DNA of 58,257 bases from an uncultured Wohlfahrtiimonas sp. (GCA_947631095.1 CANRJX010000002.1:1-58257); one strand, 5' to 3'; shown: positions 1-9,292, counted from the first letter of the stretch. Notes: generated from the letters alone by a model not told the origin. A program made the numbers and translations.

Positions 1-536
1 CATTTGAATTCAGTAATTAAATAGATGCTACACATACTATAATTTTTAATGCTGGTATGAGAAAAAGTAATGGTTCTTGTAATAATTAAATTGCACTATT
101 CAAACAATAATAATGCAGGATTTGAACAGACAATAAAAACAAATAGATTTACATTAAATCACCTTCTCTCTCATAGAGAGGGTATACCAAAAAAGTAAAA
201 GAATTGGAGTTGATGTATAGGAATTTTGGAGGAAATTGCTTATACATTTTTATTGTAAATATACGCAATATTTGAGGATGAATTCGATCTAAGATTGAAT
301 GACAATAGAAGTTGTATTTATATGTGCATGAAAATTTTTGTGCGAGATATAAATTACACCAAACATATTGATATAAACCCTATATAAAATATGGATCTTG
401 TTATCACAAGACCTGCTCTATTGTTATGCCATTTTAAATGGTCATCTATCCAAAACTCTTAAATTTTATTAATTCAAAATTAAATAGTGAAGAGGCATTT
501 GTATGCCTTTTATAAAGATATAAATTAGGAGAGAAC
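1..536. other. AT-rich non-coding left edge
   Basis: No open frame with a convincing start or family resemblance is seen on either strand before the hydrolase gene at 537. The stretch is very AT-rich. It ends in a good ribosome binding site (TAGGAGAG, about 526-533) for that gene. It probably holds the promoter of the catabolic cluster, but no -35/-10 pair stands out clearly enough to call. Confidence 0.5.
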
Positions 537-1418
537 ATGAGTAAGGAAATTTTAGTATCTTTTGGAATAGATGTTGATGCTGTTGCGGGATGGTTGGGCT
601 CGTATGGTGGCGAAGATTCTCCAGATGATATTTCAAGAGGATTATTTGCAGGTGAAGTGGGAAGCATCAGATTATTAAACTTGTTTGAGCGTCACAATAT
701 TAAAACTACTTGGTTTATTCCAGGCCATTCTGCAGAAACTTTCCCAGAGCAAATGATGGCAGTTGCTGATGCAGGGCATGAAATCGGACTTCATGGTTAT
801 AGTCATGAGAACCCAATAGCAATGACACCAGAACAAGAAGAAGCTGTATTAGATAAATCTTTAGAAATTATTACTAAATTAGCAGGCAAAGCGCCAACTG
901 GATATGTTGCACCATGGTGGGAATTTAGTAATGTCACCAATGAGTTGCTTTTGAAAAAAGGCATTAAATATGACCATAGCTTAATGCACAATGATTTTAC
1001 TCCTTATTATGTGCGCGTTGGTGATTCTTGGACAAAAATAGATTATAGCCAAGAACCAAAAACTTGGATGAAACCATTGGAGCGTGGTGTTGAAACTGAT
1101 TTGATAGAAATTCCAGCAAACTGGTATTTAGATGATTTACCACCAATGATGTTTATTAAGAAATCTCCGAATAGTCATGGTTTTGTTAACCCTAGAGACA
1201 TCGAAGAAATGTGGAGAGATCAGTTTGACTGGGTTTATCGTGAAATGGATTATGCAGTTTTTCCAATCACAATTCATCCTGATGTTTCAGGTAGACCACA
1301 AGTATTGATGATGCTTGAAAGATTAATAGGTCATTTCAAAGCTCATGAAGGGGTTAAGTTTGTGACTATGAATGAAATAGCAGATGATTTCGCTGCTCGA
1401 TTTCCTAGAAAAAAATAA
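537..1418 (+). CDS. Polysaccharide-deacetylase-fold hydrolase, likely cyclic imide hydrolase (imidase)
   Basis: This 293-residue protein has the NodB/polysaccharide deacetylase fold used by PuuE-type allantoinases and by metal-dependent cyclic imide hydrolases, which open cyclic imides to half-amides. Visible landmarks are [11 protein letters not shown] at residues 9-19 (first metal Asp), [14 protein letters not shown] near residues 80-93 (metal ligands H86 and H90) and [11 protein letters not shown] near the C-terminus. The length and the conserved [15 protein letters not shown] stretch match my memory of the Pseudomonas putida imidase of 293 residues; that is recall, not an alignment. There is no signal peptide, so it is cytoplasmic. 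It is the first gene of a cluster with a transporter, two dehydrogenases, a metallochaperone-type GTPase and an amidase. That setting suits a pathway in which the imide is opened here and the half-amide is cleaved by the amidase. A purine-type or hydantoin-type ring amide is the main alternative substrate. Confidence 0.7.
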   Translation: MSKEILVSFGIDVDAVAGWLGSYGGEDSPDDISRGLFAGEVGSIRLLNLFERHNIKTTWFIPGHSAETFPEQMMAVADAGHEIGLHGYSHENPIAMTPEQEEAVLDKSLEIITKLAGKAPTGYVAPWWEFSNVTNELLLKKGIKYDHSLMHNDFTPYYVRVGDSWTKIDYSQEPKTWMKPLERGVETDLIEIPANWYLDDLPPMMFIKKSPNSHGFVNPRDIEEMWRDQFDWVYREMDYAVFPITIHPDVSGRPQVLMMLERLIGHFKAHEGVKFVTMNEIADDFAARFPRKK

Positions 1419-1445
1419 TATTAAGAATATGGATGGAGAATTGAG

Positions 1446-2837
1446 ATGAAAGAAGAAGTATTATCAGTACATCAATCATGGCAAGTGGATGCTCAAGTAG
1501 ATGAGGCGGATGAACATTTTGATGCTACTTGGGAACCTGTGCCAGTCACACAAAAAGACATTAATTTTGCATCGTGGCTCGCATTTTTTGCTTGGGTATT
1601 TGCAGTTTATGATTTTATTTTATTTGGTACATTGTTGCCGGTCATTGGTACAAAATTTGGTTGGAGTGAAGCTGAGCAGGCAAGTATTGCAACCATGGTA
1701 GCAATAGGTGGTGCAATCGTAGCATTTGGTATTGGACCAATCGTAGATAAAATTGGTCGTAGAAAAGGAATTATCTACACAATGGCAGGTACTGCCGTTG
1801 CAGGTGCTTTAACAGCTGTGACTGTTGGTATGGGTAAAGGTGCCGTAGTTGCAGTACGCTCAGCTGCCAGCTTAGGCTATGCTGTTGAGGGTGTTAATGC
1901 GACTTACTTAACTGAAATGTATGCAAATTCAACCGATGAAAAATTTAAAAAGCGCAAGGGATTCATTTATTCATTGGTTCAGAGTGGTTGGCCTGTTGGT
2001 GCATTAACTGCTGCGGCTTTAACGGCTATCTTATTACCCATCATAGGATGGCAAGGGTGTTTTATCTTTGCAGCAATTCCATCTTTAATTGTTGCTTTTA
2101 TTTCTCGTCGATTAAAAGAGAGTCCTCAATATCAAGTTGTTGAAAAAGTTGGTCAGTTAAAGAAAAGTGGCAATGTGAATAGCGCAGAAGCTTTGGCAAG
2201 AAAATTTCATATTGATACGACTGAGTCAGATAAGTCGATGGTTAAGTCAGCTTTTCAAGGTAAAGCTTTACGACCAACATTAGTATTAAGTTTAGCAATT
2301 TTACTAAACTGGGCTGCTGTTCAAGTTTTTGGAGTACTAGGCACATCTGTAATAGTTAATGTTCATAATGTCTCATTCGAAAACTCTTTGATTATATTGA
2401 TCTTATCGAACTCTGTAGCATTCATTGGTTACTTATTTCACGGTTGGTTAGGAGATAAAATTGGTCGTAGAAATACTGTAGCGATTGGTTGGATTTTAGG
2501 CGGTGTATCTTTCCTCTTGATGATTATTGCATCAAGTAGTTTGGTACCAGTCGTCATTTTTTATAGCTTAGGTTTATTCTTCTTAATTGGCCCATATTCC
2601 GCAATGTTATTCTTTATGGGGGAGTCATTCCCAACCAGAATTCGTGCAACAGGTGGTGCAATTGTTCATGCAATGGGGCCTATTGGTGCAATTATTGCAG
2701 GGATCGGTATCACGACTTCATTAACTAGTGGTGGATCATGGGCAGATGGTGCAATCTGGTTTGGTGCAGTTCCATGTTTTCTTTCAGGATTTGTGATGTT
2801 GGCAGCAAAGCACGTTAAACCTGAAGATGTGAAATAA
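1446..2837 (+). CDS. MFS transporter (sugar/acid:H+ symporter type)
   Basis: This 463-residue inner-membrane protein has about twelve hydrophobic segments and the major facilitator signatures DKIGRRKG after TM2 and GDKIGRRN in the second half, typical of the metabolite:H+ symporter / sugar porter branch. A hydrophilic N-terminal extension of about 35 residues and a charged central loop near residues 215-255 are visible. The ribosome binding site is GGATGGAGAA just upstream. It lies 27 bp after the imidase-like gene and is probably co-transcribed. The likely job is uptake of the cluster's substrate (an imide, ureide or carboxylate). The actual substrate cannot be read from the sequence. Confidence 0.8.
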   Translation: MKEEVLSVHQSWQVDAQVDEADEHFDATWEPVPVTQKDINFASWLAFFAWVFAVYDFILFGTLLPVIGTKFGWSEAEQASIATMVAIGGAIVAFGIGPIVDKIGRRKGIIYTMAGTAVAGALTAVTVGMGKGAVVAVRSAASLGYAVEGVNATYLTEMYANSTDEKFKKRKGFIYSLVQSGWPVGALTAAALTAILLPIIGWQGCFIFAAIPSLIVAFISRRLKESPQYQVVEKVGQLKKSGNVNSAEALARKFHIDTTESDKSMVKSAFQGKALRPTLVLSLAILLNWAAVQVFGVLGTSVIVNVHNVSFENSLIILILSNSVAFIGYLFHGWLGDKIGRRNTVAIGWILGGVSFLLMIIASSSLVPVVIFYSLGLFFLIGPYSAMLFFMGESFPTRIRATGGAIVHAMGPIGAIIAGIGITTSLTSGGSWADGAIWFGAVPCFLSGFVMLAAKHVKPEDVK

Positions 2838-2854
2838 GATTAAAGAGGATAAAT

Positions 2855-3619
2855 ATGAGTAATCAAAAAGTTGCATTTATTACAGGAGCTGCAAGTGGCA
2901 TAGGACAAGCACTTGCGGTTGAATATGCAAAAAAGAATATACAAGTGATTGGTGGCTATTTTGCAAAAGATCCACATGATCATACGGAAACTGAAAGATT
3001 AGTCAGTGAGGTAGGTGGCCAGTGCTTAATGGTTGCCCTAGATGTTGGTTCTACTGAATCAATGGATCAAGCTGTACAGCTCGGTAGAGAGGCATTTGGA
3101 AATATTGATTATGTGGTTGCTAATGCAGGTTTATTGCGCAAAGCATCATTACTAGATATGACGGATGACTTATGGAATGAAATGCTGAATGTTGATCTAA
3201 CGGGTGTCATGAGAACTTTTAGATCGGCTGCGAAATACATGAATGAAAATGGTTCAATGGTAGCAATTTCATCCATTGCTGGTGGTGTCTATGGTTGGCA
3301 GGATCATACACATTATGCTGCTGCTAAAGCTGGTGTGCCTGGATTGTGTCGTTCATTAGCGGTTGAATTGGCACCTAAAGGCATTCGTTGTAATGCTGTG
3401 ATTCCTGGTTTAATTGAAACGCCGCAATCATTGGATGCTAAAAACTCTTTAGGCCCTGAAGGGTTAAAAGCCGCAGGACAAAAAATTCCGTTAGGCAGAG
3501 TGGGTAGAACTGATGAAGTTGCACAATTAGTAAGTTTTCTAACGAGCGATGCAGCAAGTTATATTACAGGACAAAGTATCATCGTTGATGGTGGTTTAAC
3601 TATCCGTTGGCCGGATTAA
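2855..3619 (+). CDS. SDR-family NAD(P)-dependent oxidoreductase (first)
   Basis: A classical short-chain dehydrogenase of 254 residues. The cofactor motif is TGAASGIG (residues 10-17), the structural NAG lies near residues 90-92, the catalytic Ser is in AISS near 139-140, and Y154 and K158 form the YxxxK pair in HYAAAK. The C-terminal VDGGL is also typical. It sits 17 bp behind the MFS gene, so it belongs to the same transcript. The reaction is probably oxidation or reduction of a hydroxy/keto acid released from the imported compound; the substrate is unknown. A perfect inverted repeat directly downstream (3630-3667) may end or attenuate this first transcript. Confidence 0.8.
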   Translation: MSNQKVAFITGAASGIGQALAVEYAKKNIQVIGGYFAKDPHDHTETERLVSEVGGQCLMVALDVGSTESMDQAVQLGREAFGNIDYVVANAGLLRKASLLDMTDDLWNEMLNVDLTGVMRTFRSAAKYMNENGSMVAISSIAGGVYGWQDHTHYAAAKAGVPGLCRSLAVELAPKGIRCNAVIPGLIETPQSLDAKNSLGPEGLKAAGQKIPLGRVGRTDEVAQLVSFLTSDAASYITGQSIIVDGGLTIRWPD

Positions 3620-3629
3620 ATTAATAGAT

Positions 3630-3670
3630 ATTACGTTTGAAATAAGTTATCTGATTTCAAACGTAATTTT
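3630..3670 (+). terminator. Terminator-like hairpin between the two SDR genes
   Basis: Perfect 14-bp inverted repeat ATTACGTTTGAAAT (3630-3643) and its complement (3654-3667), with a 10-nt loop, followed by TTTT. It lies inside an otherwise continuous co-directional cluster, so it may act as a partial terminator or an mRNA-stabilising 3' end. Confidence 0.6.
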
Positions 3671-3690
3671 GATTGTATAGGGAATAAAGT

Positions 3691-4440
3691 ATGAAAAAAC
3701 TCAATGAATGTCGTGTAGTCATAACAGGCGCAGCAAATGGTATTGGTGCTGCGATTGCTAAAGATTTTGCCAAACAAGGTTCTAGTTTATTACTGAGTGA
3801 TATTAATGAAGAAAATTTATTAGCTTGCCAAAAAGAGTGCCTAAAGTTGACAAATAATGTAGAAATCATTATTGCAGATGTTGGAACAATTGATGGTGCA
3901 CATTCTATTGTCGATACATGTGTAGAAACATTTGGTGGAATCGATGTGTTGGTTAATAATGCAGGTATTTTAACTCAAGCACCTATCACAGACTTAACGT
4001 ATGAAATGTGGGATCAAATGCTGCGTATTGATCTTACCAGTATATTTTTAACCACGAAACGGGCTTTACCTTTCATGATACAGCAAAAATGGGGAAGAAT
4101 TATTAATGTGTCCTCTCAATTAGGGATTAAAGGTGGTGTTGAGTTAGCACATTACTGTGCAGCTAAGGCTGGAGTTATAGGTTTTAGTAAGTCAGTCGCG
4201 CAAGAAGTTGCCAAGGATAATGTTCTAGTCAATTGTATTGCACCTGGTCCTGTATTTACGGCATTGGTTGCTGGTATTAGTGAAGACTGGAAAATTGAAA
4301 AAGCTAAAGAATTACCATTAGGGCGATTTGGCACACCTGAAGAGATTGCACCAACTGCAATATTACTAGCATCTGATCCGGGTGGAAATCTATTTGTAGG
4401 GCAAACATTGGGACCAAACAGTGGCGATGTTATGCCATAG
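3691..4440 (+). CDS. SDR-family NAD(P)-dependent oxidoreductase (second)
   Basis: A 249-residue short-chain dehydrogenase. It has TGAANGIG (12-19), an acidic residue at the end of the second strand (D37, suggesting NAD over NADP), NNAG (89-92), a catalytic Ser near 141-142, and Y155/K159 in HYCAAK. It is clearly diverged from the upstream SDR and not a recent duplicate, so the two probably act on different intermediates. The ribosome binding site AGGGAA lies about 7 nt before the ATG. It follows a hairpin at 3630-3670, so its level may differ from that of the first three genes. FabG-like annotations would be generic; nothing here ties it to fatty-acid synthesis. Confidence 0.8.
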   Translation: MKKLNECRVVITGAANGIGAAIAKDFAKQGSSLLLSDINEENLLACQKECLKLTNNVEIIIADVGTIDGAHSIVDTCVETFGGIDVLVNNAGILTQAPITDLTYEMWDQMLRIDLTSIFLTTKRALPFMIQQKWGRIINVSSQLGIKGGVELAHYCAAKAGVIGFSKSVAQEVAKDNVLVNCIAPGPVFTALVAGISEDWKIEKAKELPLGRFGTPEEIAPTAILLASDPGGNLFVGQTLGPNSGDVMP

Positions 4441-4451
4441 AAGAGGTGATT

Positions 4452-4757
4452 GTGTGTGGGTTATGTGGCGTAATTGCTGAGCAGAGAGATTGGAGTGATG
4501 GAATATCGAAAGATATTCCTAAACGCCAAGAACGTTATCGAAAAATTAAAATTATTAATCAAATTTTAAAATATTATGGCGTTGCAGTATCTGATTTTCA
4601 GGGTGTTAATTATTTGATACAAAATAAAACAGGAAAAACAGCTGTTGCGAATGGTTTAAGTGCTTTATGGAATGAGATGCATATTATGATTAATAAAAAT
4701 ATTGATGTGCTAGATGACAAACTTTTAGACGACCTTAGCAGGATTAATAGCAGATGA
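4452..4757 (+). CDS. Small conserved protein with N-terminal MCGLCG (CxxC) motif
   Basis: A protein of about 101 residues starting MCGLCGV. The GTG at 4452 is preferred over the in-frame GTG at 4446 because AAGAGG (4441-4446) then lies at proper spacing. The CxxC immediately after the start could bind a metal. The rest is charged and helical with no recognised domain and no membrane segment. The stop overlaps the start of the CobW-type gene (ATGA, 4754-4757), implying translational coupling. I recall small MCGLCG proteins beside CobW-type GTPases in other proteobacterial catabolic clusters, but cannot verify that here. Its function is unknown; helping metallation of the imidase-like hydrolase is inference. 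Confidence 0.6.
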   Translation: MCGLCGVIAEQRDWSDGISKDIPKRQERYRKIKIINQILKYYGVAVSDFQGVNYLIQNKTGKTAVANGLSALWNEMHIMINKNIDVLDDKLLDDLSRINSR

Positions 4758-5719
4758 TACCAATTCATATCGTGACAGGTTTTTTAGGCAGTGGAAAAAC
4801 AACATTCATTCAAAAAATGCTTCGCAGTGAAAATGGGCAAAAAACATTAGTATTGATTAATGAATTAGGTGAAGTTGGTATTGATGATGTTTTGGTGAAA
4901 CCGTTAGCAGATAATACATATCTGTTAAAAAATGGTTGCATCTGTTGCACCGTTTTAACAGATATGAAAGAGACATTGCTGCAAGTGTTAAAGATGAGAA
5001 ATCATTGTGAAATACCATATTTTGAAAGGATTATCTTAGAAACCACAGGTTTGGCAAATCCTGCATCTATTTTAAGCACGTTAACACAAGATGTTCACTT
5101 GCAAGGACAAGTTGTTGTTCAAGGATTGACGACAATTGTAGATTCTGAGAATTCAGTTTTACAACAAAAATTACATCCAGAATGGTTGGCTCAAGTCATA
5201 GCGGGTCAGCAAATACTGCTCAGTAAAGTCGACCTAGTCAATGCTGAAAAATGTTTGGAAATTCAAAATGAGCTGAAAAAAATAAATTTTGACGCGATGA
5301 TTAAAACAGTCGATGAAATTAATGATATTGAAACATTATTATCGGAAAGCTTTATAGATAAACAATTAGCAAATAAAAAATATATATTGTTTAGGGTAGA
5401 AGATAGCCAAAAGCATGCCGATGTTAAAAGTATTGTCATAGATTATGAAGGTAAAGTAGATTGGTTAGTTTTTGGTGTATGGTTGAATTTATTGCTAAAA
5501 AAATATGGGGGAAATATCTTACGCGTTAAAGGCGTTTTAAATCTCAAAGACCATGAGCAGCCTGTTGTTATTCATGGTGTTCAACACTGCATTTATCAGC
5601 CTGAACATTTGGATAGTTGGCCATGGGGAGATGAAAAGTCTCGATTGATTTTCATCACTCGAGATATTGATATAGAGCAAATACAAAAATCATTTTATAC
5701 ATTTATGGACAAATTATAG
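4754..5719 (+). CDS. CobW/G3E-family GTPase (putative metallochaperone)
   Basis: A COG0523-type G3E GTPase of 321 residues. The Walker A motif GFLGSGKT is at residues 9-16, the metal-binding signature GCICCT at 61-66, followed by an ETTGLANP switch-like motif and a C-terminal CobW_C-like region. Members of this family use GTP hydrolysis to deliver or insert metals (zinc, cobalt, iron) into target enzymes. It overlaps the small CxxC gene by 4 bp and is followed 10 bp later by the amidase gene. The only obvious metalloenzyme in the cluster is the deacetylase-fold hydrolase at 537-1418, making that the natural client; this is inference. No Zur-like site is apparent upstream. Confidence 0.85.
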   Translation: MIPIHIVTGFLGSGKTTFIQKMLRSENGQKTLVLINELGEVGIDDVLVKPLADNTYLLKNGCICCTVLTDMKETLLQVLKMRNHCEIPYFERIILETTGLANPASILSTLTQDVHLQGQVVVQGLTTIVDSENSVLQQKLHPEWLAQVIAGQQILLSKVDLVNAEKCLEIQNELKKINFDAMIKTVDEINDIETLLSESFIDKQLANKKYILFRVEDSQKHADVKSIVIDYEGKVDWLVFGVWLNLLLKKYGGNILRVKGVLNLKDHEQPVVIHGVQHCIYQPEHLDSWPWGDEKSRLIFITRDIDIEQIQKSFYTFMDKL

Positions 5720-5729
5720 TTGGAGATTT

Positions 5730-7091
5730 ATGTTTTACCGTTCAATTAGAGAATTGCATGAAGCATACCGATCTAAAAAAATAACGCCCTTAGAATACGT
5801 GTCCTCTATTTTAAATAAGGCAAAAGAACTATCGCCTGGTATTTTTATACATATAGCAGAACACAGAGCACTAGAAGAGGCGAAAGCAAGCACTTTGCGA
5901 TGGCAGAAAGGTAACCCTTTAGGGATTTTTGATGGCGTGCCCATGGTCTGGAAAGATTTGTTTCATATGCAAGATGTTACAACTACAGCTGCTTCATTAG
6001 CATATGTTGATGCACCGATAGAAAAAGAAGATTCAGAAGCTGTTAAGATTTTTACGGCAGAAGGCGGGATTAATCTTGGTAAAGTATGCTTGTCAGAGCT
6101 GGCTTACTCAGGCTTAGGCATTAATCCTGAATTTTCGACTCATCCAAACTGGTATTCCAAAAAAGGACAAGAGAGAATTCCAGGTGGTTCTTCTAGTGGT
6201 ACCGCATTAGCGATTTGTGCACAAATTTGCAGTGTTGGCATGGGAACCGATACGAGTGGTTCTATTAGAATTCCAGCGGCATTTCATGGTTTATATGGAT
6301 ACAAGTCAGCCAATCAATGGAAATATCAGGAAGATGTATTTCCTTTATCGTTTACTTTAGATCGAATTGGCCCTTTGGCGTATAGTTTGCAAGATTGTTA
6401 CGATATTTATTCTTTATATCACAGTCAAACTCTGCGAAACTTGGCTGATCTTACAGCGCCTAAATTCGCAATTGTTGTGCCAAGTAATCTGGTATTATCA
6501 GGATGTTCAGAGACAGTATTGCATCAATTTAATCGTGTTTTAGATATCTTGCGCGATAGCGGATTGACAATTACCTATGCCGAGATTGATGCCATAGATG
6601 CAGTATTTGATATCAACGAAAAATATGGCACTTTCGCTGCAGCAGAATCATTGTATTTTCATGAGGCTGTTTTAAATAGTGAGAAGGTTGATCTGATTAA
6701 TCCTCGAGTCTTAAAAAGAATGTTTAGAGGTAAATCTATGACAGCTAAAGACTTTGTAACATTAGAACAACTGCGTAAATTTTGGATAAAAGAGACTCAA
6801 AAGCAATTCCCAAATCATATTATTTTGATGCCAACCGTTATGATGGAAGCGCCATTGTTAAAAGATTTAGAAGAAGATGAAGTAATTTTTCACAAAACAA
6901 ATCTAGAAGTTTTAAGAAATACATCTATCGGCAATTTTTTAAATTGGGAAAGTGTAAGCATTCCTATGGGAAAAGGTATTGATGATATGCCGATTGGTTT
7001 AATGTTATCTTCCGCAACCATCCAAAAAGATGATTTTTTTGCGATAACTTATCTCATTGATGAGTTGATTAATCATGGAGAAATAGCATAA
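5730..7091 (+). CDS. Amidase-signature family amidase
   Basis: A 453-residue amidase-signature enzyme. The Ser-cisSer-Lys triad can be placed as K75 (VWKDL), S154 (PGGSSSGTA) and S178 (GTDTSGSIR). It hydrolyses an amide to acid plus ammonia in the cytoplasm. It is not GatA: there are no gatB or gatC neighbours, and the context is catabolic. Next to an imidase-like enzyme the simplest reading is a half-amidase that cleaves the monoamide formed when a cyclic imide is opened, giving a dicarboxylate. It is the last gene of the co-directional cluster. A 184-bp AT-rich gap then precedes the AraC gene. Confidence 0.8.
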   Translation: MFYRSIRELHEAYRSKKITPLEYVSSILNKAKELSPGIFIHIAEHRALEEAKASTLRWQKGNPLGIFDGVPMVWKDLFHMQDVTTTAASLAYVDAPIEKEDSEAVKIFTAEGGINLGKVCLSELAYSGLGINPEFSTHPNWYSKKGQERIPGGSSSGTALAICAQICSVGMGTDTSGSIRIPAAFHGLYGYKSANQWKYQEDVFPLSFTLDRIGPLAYSLQDCYDIYSLYHSQTLRNLADLTAPKFAIVVPSNLVLSGCSETVLHQFNRVLDILRDSGLTITYAEIDAIDAVFDINEKYGTFAAAESLYFHEAVLNSEKVDLINPRVLKRMFRGKSMTAKDFVTLEQLRKFWIKETQKQFPNHIILMPTVMMEAPLLKDLEEDEVIFHKTNLEVLRNTSIGNFLNWESVSIPMGKGIDDMPIGLMLSSATIQKDDFFAITYLIDELINHGEIA

Positions 7092-7247
7092 TTTTTTAGC
7101 ATATTAATGCTCGCTATAAATATATTGGCAATTTTAATTTTGAACTATTGTTAAACATTAATATAAATGTATTATCTTATTAATTTATAAGTAATTTTAT
7201 TTATATTGTTTTTCAAAATTTTTATAAATTATTGGATTATATTGCAT

Positions 7248-7256
7248 TGTTATAAT
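7248..7256 (+). promoter_or_regulatory. Extended -10 promoter of the AraC-family gene
   Basis: TG-T-TATAAT (7248-7256) is a consensus extended -10 element, 20 bp before the ATG at 7276. No good -35 is present at 17 bp, which is acceptable for an extended -10 promoter. Confidence 0.5.
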
Positions 7257-7275
7257 GTTTTAAGCAGGTATCAAC

Positions 7276-8244
7276 ATGGGAAATTATCATCAGAAGCTTA
7301 TACATATTAAAAAAGGTCCTAATTTCTTACGTGACTGGGAAGAGGCCGTTGAAGATGCGTATTACCATTTAAAAGTAACGCTTCCAAACTATGGAAGTGA
7401 CTTTATTGGGAATATTCAATGTTGGCATTTACCCACAGTCTCCTTGTCTTTGCTACAGTCAACATCTATAGTTTACGAAAGAGTAAAGCTTAGTCAGACT
7501 CAAATTGAAGATAGTTTTTTGATGGCGATTTCTTTAGATGCATCCATTCATTATTCTGCTACGGATTCTAATTCTATAGAATTTATAAAAGGGCAGTACG
7601 TATTGCAACATTGTTCTGAAAAGTATCGTTTTGAATGTCGAAAATCATCTAATATGTGGGTGATTAGATTGCCTGGCAAAATATTACGTCAGGTTGTTCG
7701 CACTCCAGAGAAATTATGCGGTTATAACAAGCAATTGCAGGATAATATTTATTCTAATTTTTTAGTTGATTACTTAAAGTTAGCGCATCCTAAAAATTTA
7801 TGTTCTGAAAAAAGAAGCGAACCATTTTTAAGAATGGTTGAGCAACAAATTATAGATATTTGCTTAAGCATACTTCAACAAGATTATATAAATGCCGCTG
7901 AAAAAACATCTTTAATTGAACAAATTCATATTCACAATATAAAAAAACAAGCTTTATTGTATTTATCTGATCCTGATTTAAGACCTGAAAAATTAGCAGA
8001 ACAAAATAGAATATCGCTTCGTTATTTTTATAAGATTTTTCAAAATAATAATGAAAGTTTTCATCATTGGTTAAATACAGAAAGGTTGAAGAAAGCATAT
8101 TATTTATTGACCAATCAACCACAAAATACAATTTTACATATTGCTTTACAGTGTGGGTTTTCTAATCAATCACATTTTTCTCAAAGTTTTAAGAAAGAAT
8201 ATGGTAAATCCCCATCAGAAATTAAACGAAAAATTGCCCATTAA
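7276..8244 (+). CDS. AraC-family transcriptional regulator
   Basis: A 322-residue regulator with a C-terminal double helix-turn-helix domain (about residues 220-320). The typical motifs are LAEQNRISLRYFYKIF and ILHIALQCGFSNQSHFSQSFKKEYGKSPSE (given in part: CGFSNQSHFSQSFKKEYG). The N-terminal 200 residues resemble the AraC_binding_2 domain of FeaR/OruR-type activators, which sense small catabolic substrates. It follows the amidase gene on the same strand with its own extended -10 promoter. It is the best candidate for the activator of the upstream cluster; the target sites were not identified. Confidence 0.85.
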   Translation: MGNYHQKLIHIKKGPNFLRDWEEAVEDAYYHLKVTLPNYGSDFIGNIQCWHLPTVSLSLLQSTSIVYERVKLSQTQIEDSFLMAISLDASIHYSATDSNSIEFIKGQYVLQHCSEKYRFECRKSSNMWVIRLPGKILRQVVRTPEKLCGYNKQLQDNIYSNFLVDYLKLAHPKNLCSEKRSEPFLRMVEQQIIDICLSILQQDYINAAEKTSLIEQIHIHNIKKQALLYLSDPDLRPEKLAEQNRISLRYFYKIFQNNNESFHHWLNTERLKKAYYLLTNQPQNTILHIALQCGFSNQSHFSQSFKKEYGKSPSEIKRKIAH

Positions 8245-8375
8245 TTAAAAAAATTGCTTAATAAGTGCGCATACAATTAGTAATTTATTTAATCTATGTC
8301 AAATAATGCTAACAGTTATATGGTTTTTGAACAAAATGAGTTGAATGATTTCTTTAGATGAAGATAATGATCACC

Positions 8376-8452
8376 AACAAATAACAAATAACAAATAACA
8401 AATAACAAATAACAAATAACAAATAACAAATAACAAATAACAAATAACAAAT
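8376..8452. repeat. 11 perfect tandem copies of the heptamer AACAAAT
   Basis: Counting base by base gives eleven uninterrupted AACAAAT units over 77 bp, running into an AT-rich imperfect tail (to about 8465). It lies in the 365-bp gap between the AraC gene and the LysE/ArgO gene. A heptamer is not a multiple of three, but no convincing gene spans the tract. Any length variation would therefore alter spacing in a non-coding or promoter region rather than a reading frame. Confidence 0.95.
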
Positions 8453-8487
8453 TATAAATTATAAAAGCAATATTGAAAACATATGAC

Positions 8488-8514
8488 AGCCCCAAATAGG
8501 GGCTTTTTGTTTTG
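8488..8514 (+). terminator. Rho-independent terminator
   Basis: Stem AGCCCC (8488-8493) / GGGGCT (8499-8504), 5-nt loop, then TTTTGTTTT. It is oriented to stop transcription coming from the AraC gene through the heptamer tract, about 100 bp before the exporter gene. Confidence 0.8.
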
Positions 8515-8609
8515 GTAGCCTCTGAAATGTTTTGGCTCATTGTAAATAAAAAAGAGTATGCTATGAACCTTAAAAATTAATCGTATCAATATGGATATAT
8601 GAGGTTGTA

Positions 8610-9227
8610 ATGTTGTTATCTTCTTTGTTGTCTGGATTTATTACAGGTGCAGGTTTAATTATTGCAATTGGTGCACAGAATGCTTTTGTTTTGAAACAAG
8701 GAATTTTACGCAACTATATTGGTACTGTTGTTTTAACTTCCGCGATTGCAGATATTATTTTAATCATTTGTGGGATTGCCGGTATTGGTGCTTTGGTTAA
8801 AGAGTTACCATTATTATTGAATGTTTTACGATTTGGTGGGGCTGCTTTCTTAGCATACTATGGTTTTCAAGCGGCATTAAGAGCATGGAAAGGTTCTGGA
8901 GCGTTAACCATTTCTGATGCACATATGGTCAGTCAAAAACAGGTGTTTTTATCCTGCTTAGCTTTTACATTACTAAATCCACATGTTTATTTAGATACAA
9001 TGGTTTTAATCGGCAGTATTTCAACAAGATATGAAGGAAATGCTCAAGTATTATTTGGTGTAGGGGCTTGTGTTGCAAGCATTACTTGGTTTACTGCACT
9101 GGGTTATGGTGCACGATTACTAAGACCTATTTTTATGAAACCAAATGCATGGCGAATTTTAGACAGTATGATCGCGATATTTATGTTTGTTTTATCACTA
9201 TTGTTATTATTCAGCCCATTACATTAA
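8610..9227 (+). CDS. LysE/ArgO-family amino-acid exporter
   Basis: A 205-residue inner-membrane protein with about six hydrophobic segments. It carries the family hallmark GAQNAFVLKQG (near residues 21-31) and NPHVYLDT in the middle, both characteristic of the basic amino-acid exporters LysE and ArgO. It probably exports arginine or lysine by secondary transport when the intracellular pool rises, for example during growth on peptides. It is a single-gene unit: terminators lie upstream (8488-8514) and downstream (9243-9270). No adjacent LysR-type regulator (LysG/ArgP) is present. Confidence 0.85.
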   Translation: MLLSSLLSGFITGAGLIIAIGAQNAFVLKQGILRNYIGTVVLTSAIADIILIICGIAGIGALVKELPLLLNVLRFGGAAFLAYYGFQAALRAWKGSGALTISDAHMVSQKQVFLSCLAFTLLNPHVYLDTMVLIGSISTRYEGNAQVLFGVGACVASITWFTALGYGARLLRPIFMKPNAWRILDSMIAIFMFVLSLLLLFSPLH

Positions 9228-9242
9228 TCATCTCAATCACTA

Positions 9243-9270
9243 AAAGCTCCGATTAATACGGAGCTTTGTA
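9243..9270. terminator. Bidirectional terminator between exporter and lipocalin genes
   Basis: Perfect 9-bp stem AAAGCTCCG (9243-9251) / CGGAGCTTT (9259-9267) with a 7-nt loop, flanked by A- and T-rich sides. It lies between convergent genes and can serve both. Confidence 0.75.
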
Positions 9271-9292
9271 GTTTTCAATGGCTAAATATTGA

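Noticed and set aside
8376-8452. Possible CRISPR array
   Set aside because: The unit is 7 bp with no spacers; no cas genes are in the window.
8316-8540. Minus-strand open frame encoding repeated LLFVICY units
   Set aside because: It is simply the translation of the AACAAAT tandem repeat plus flanks. It lacks a ribosome binding site, and its amino acid pattern follows from the repeat.
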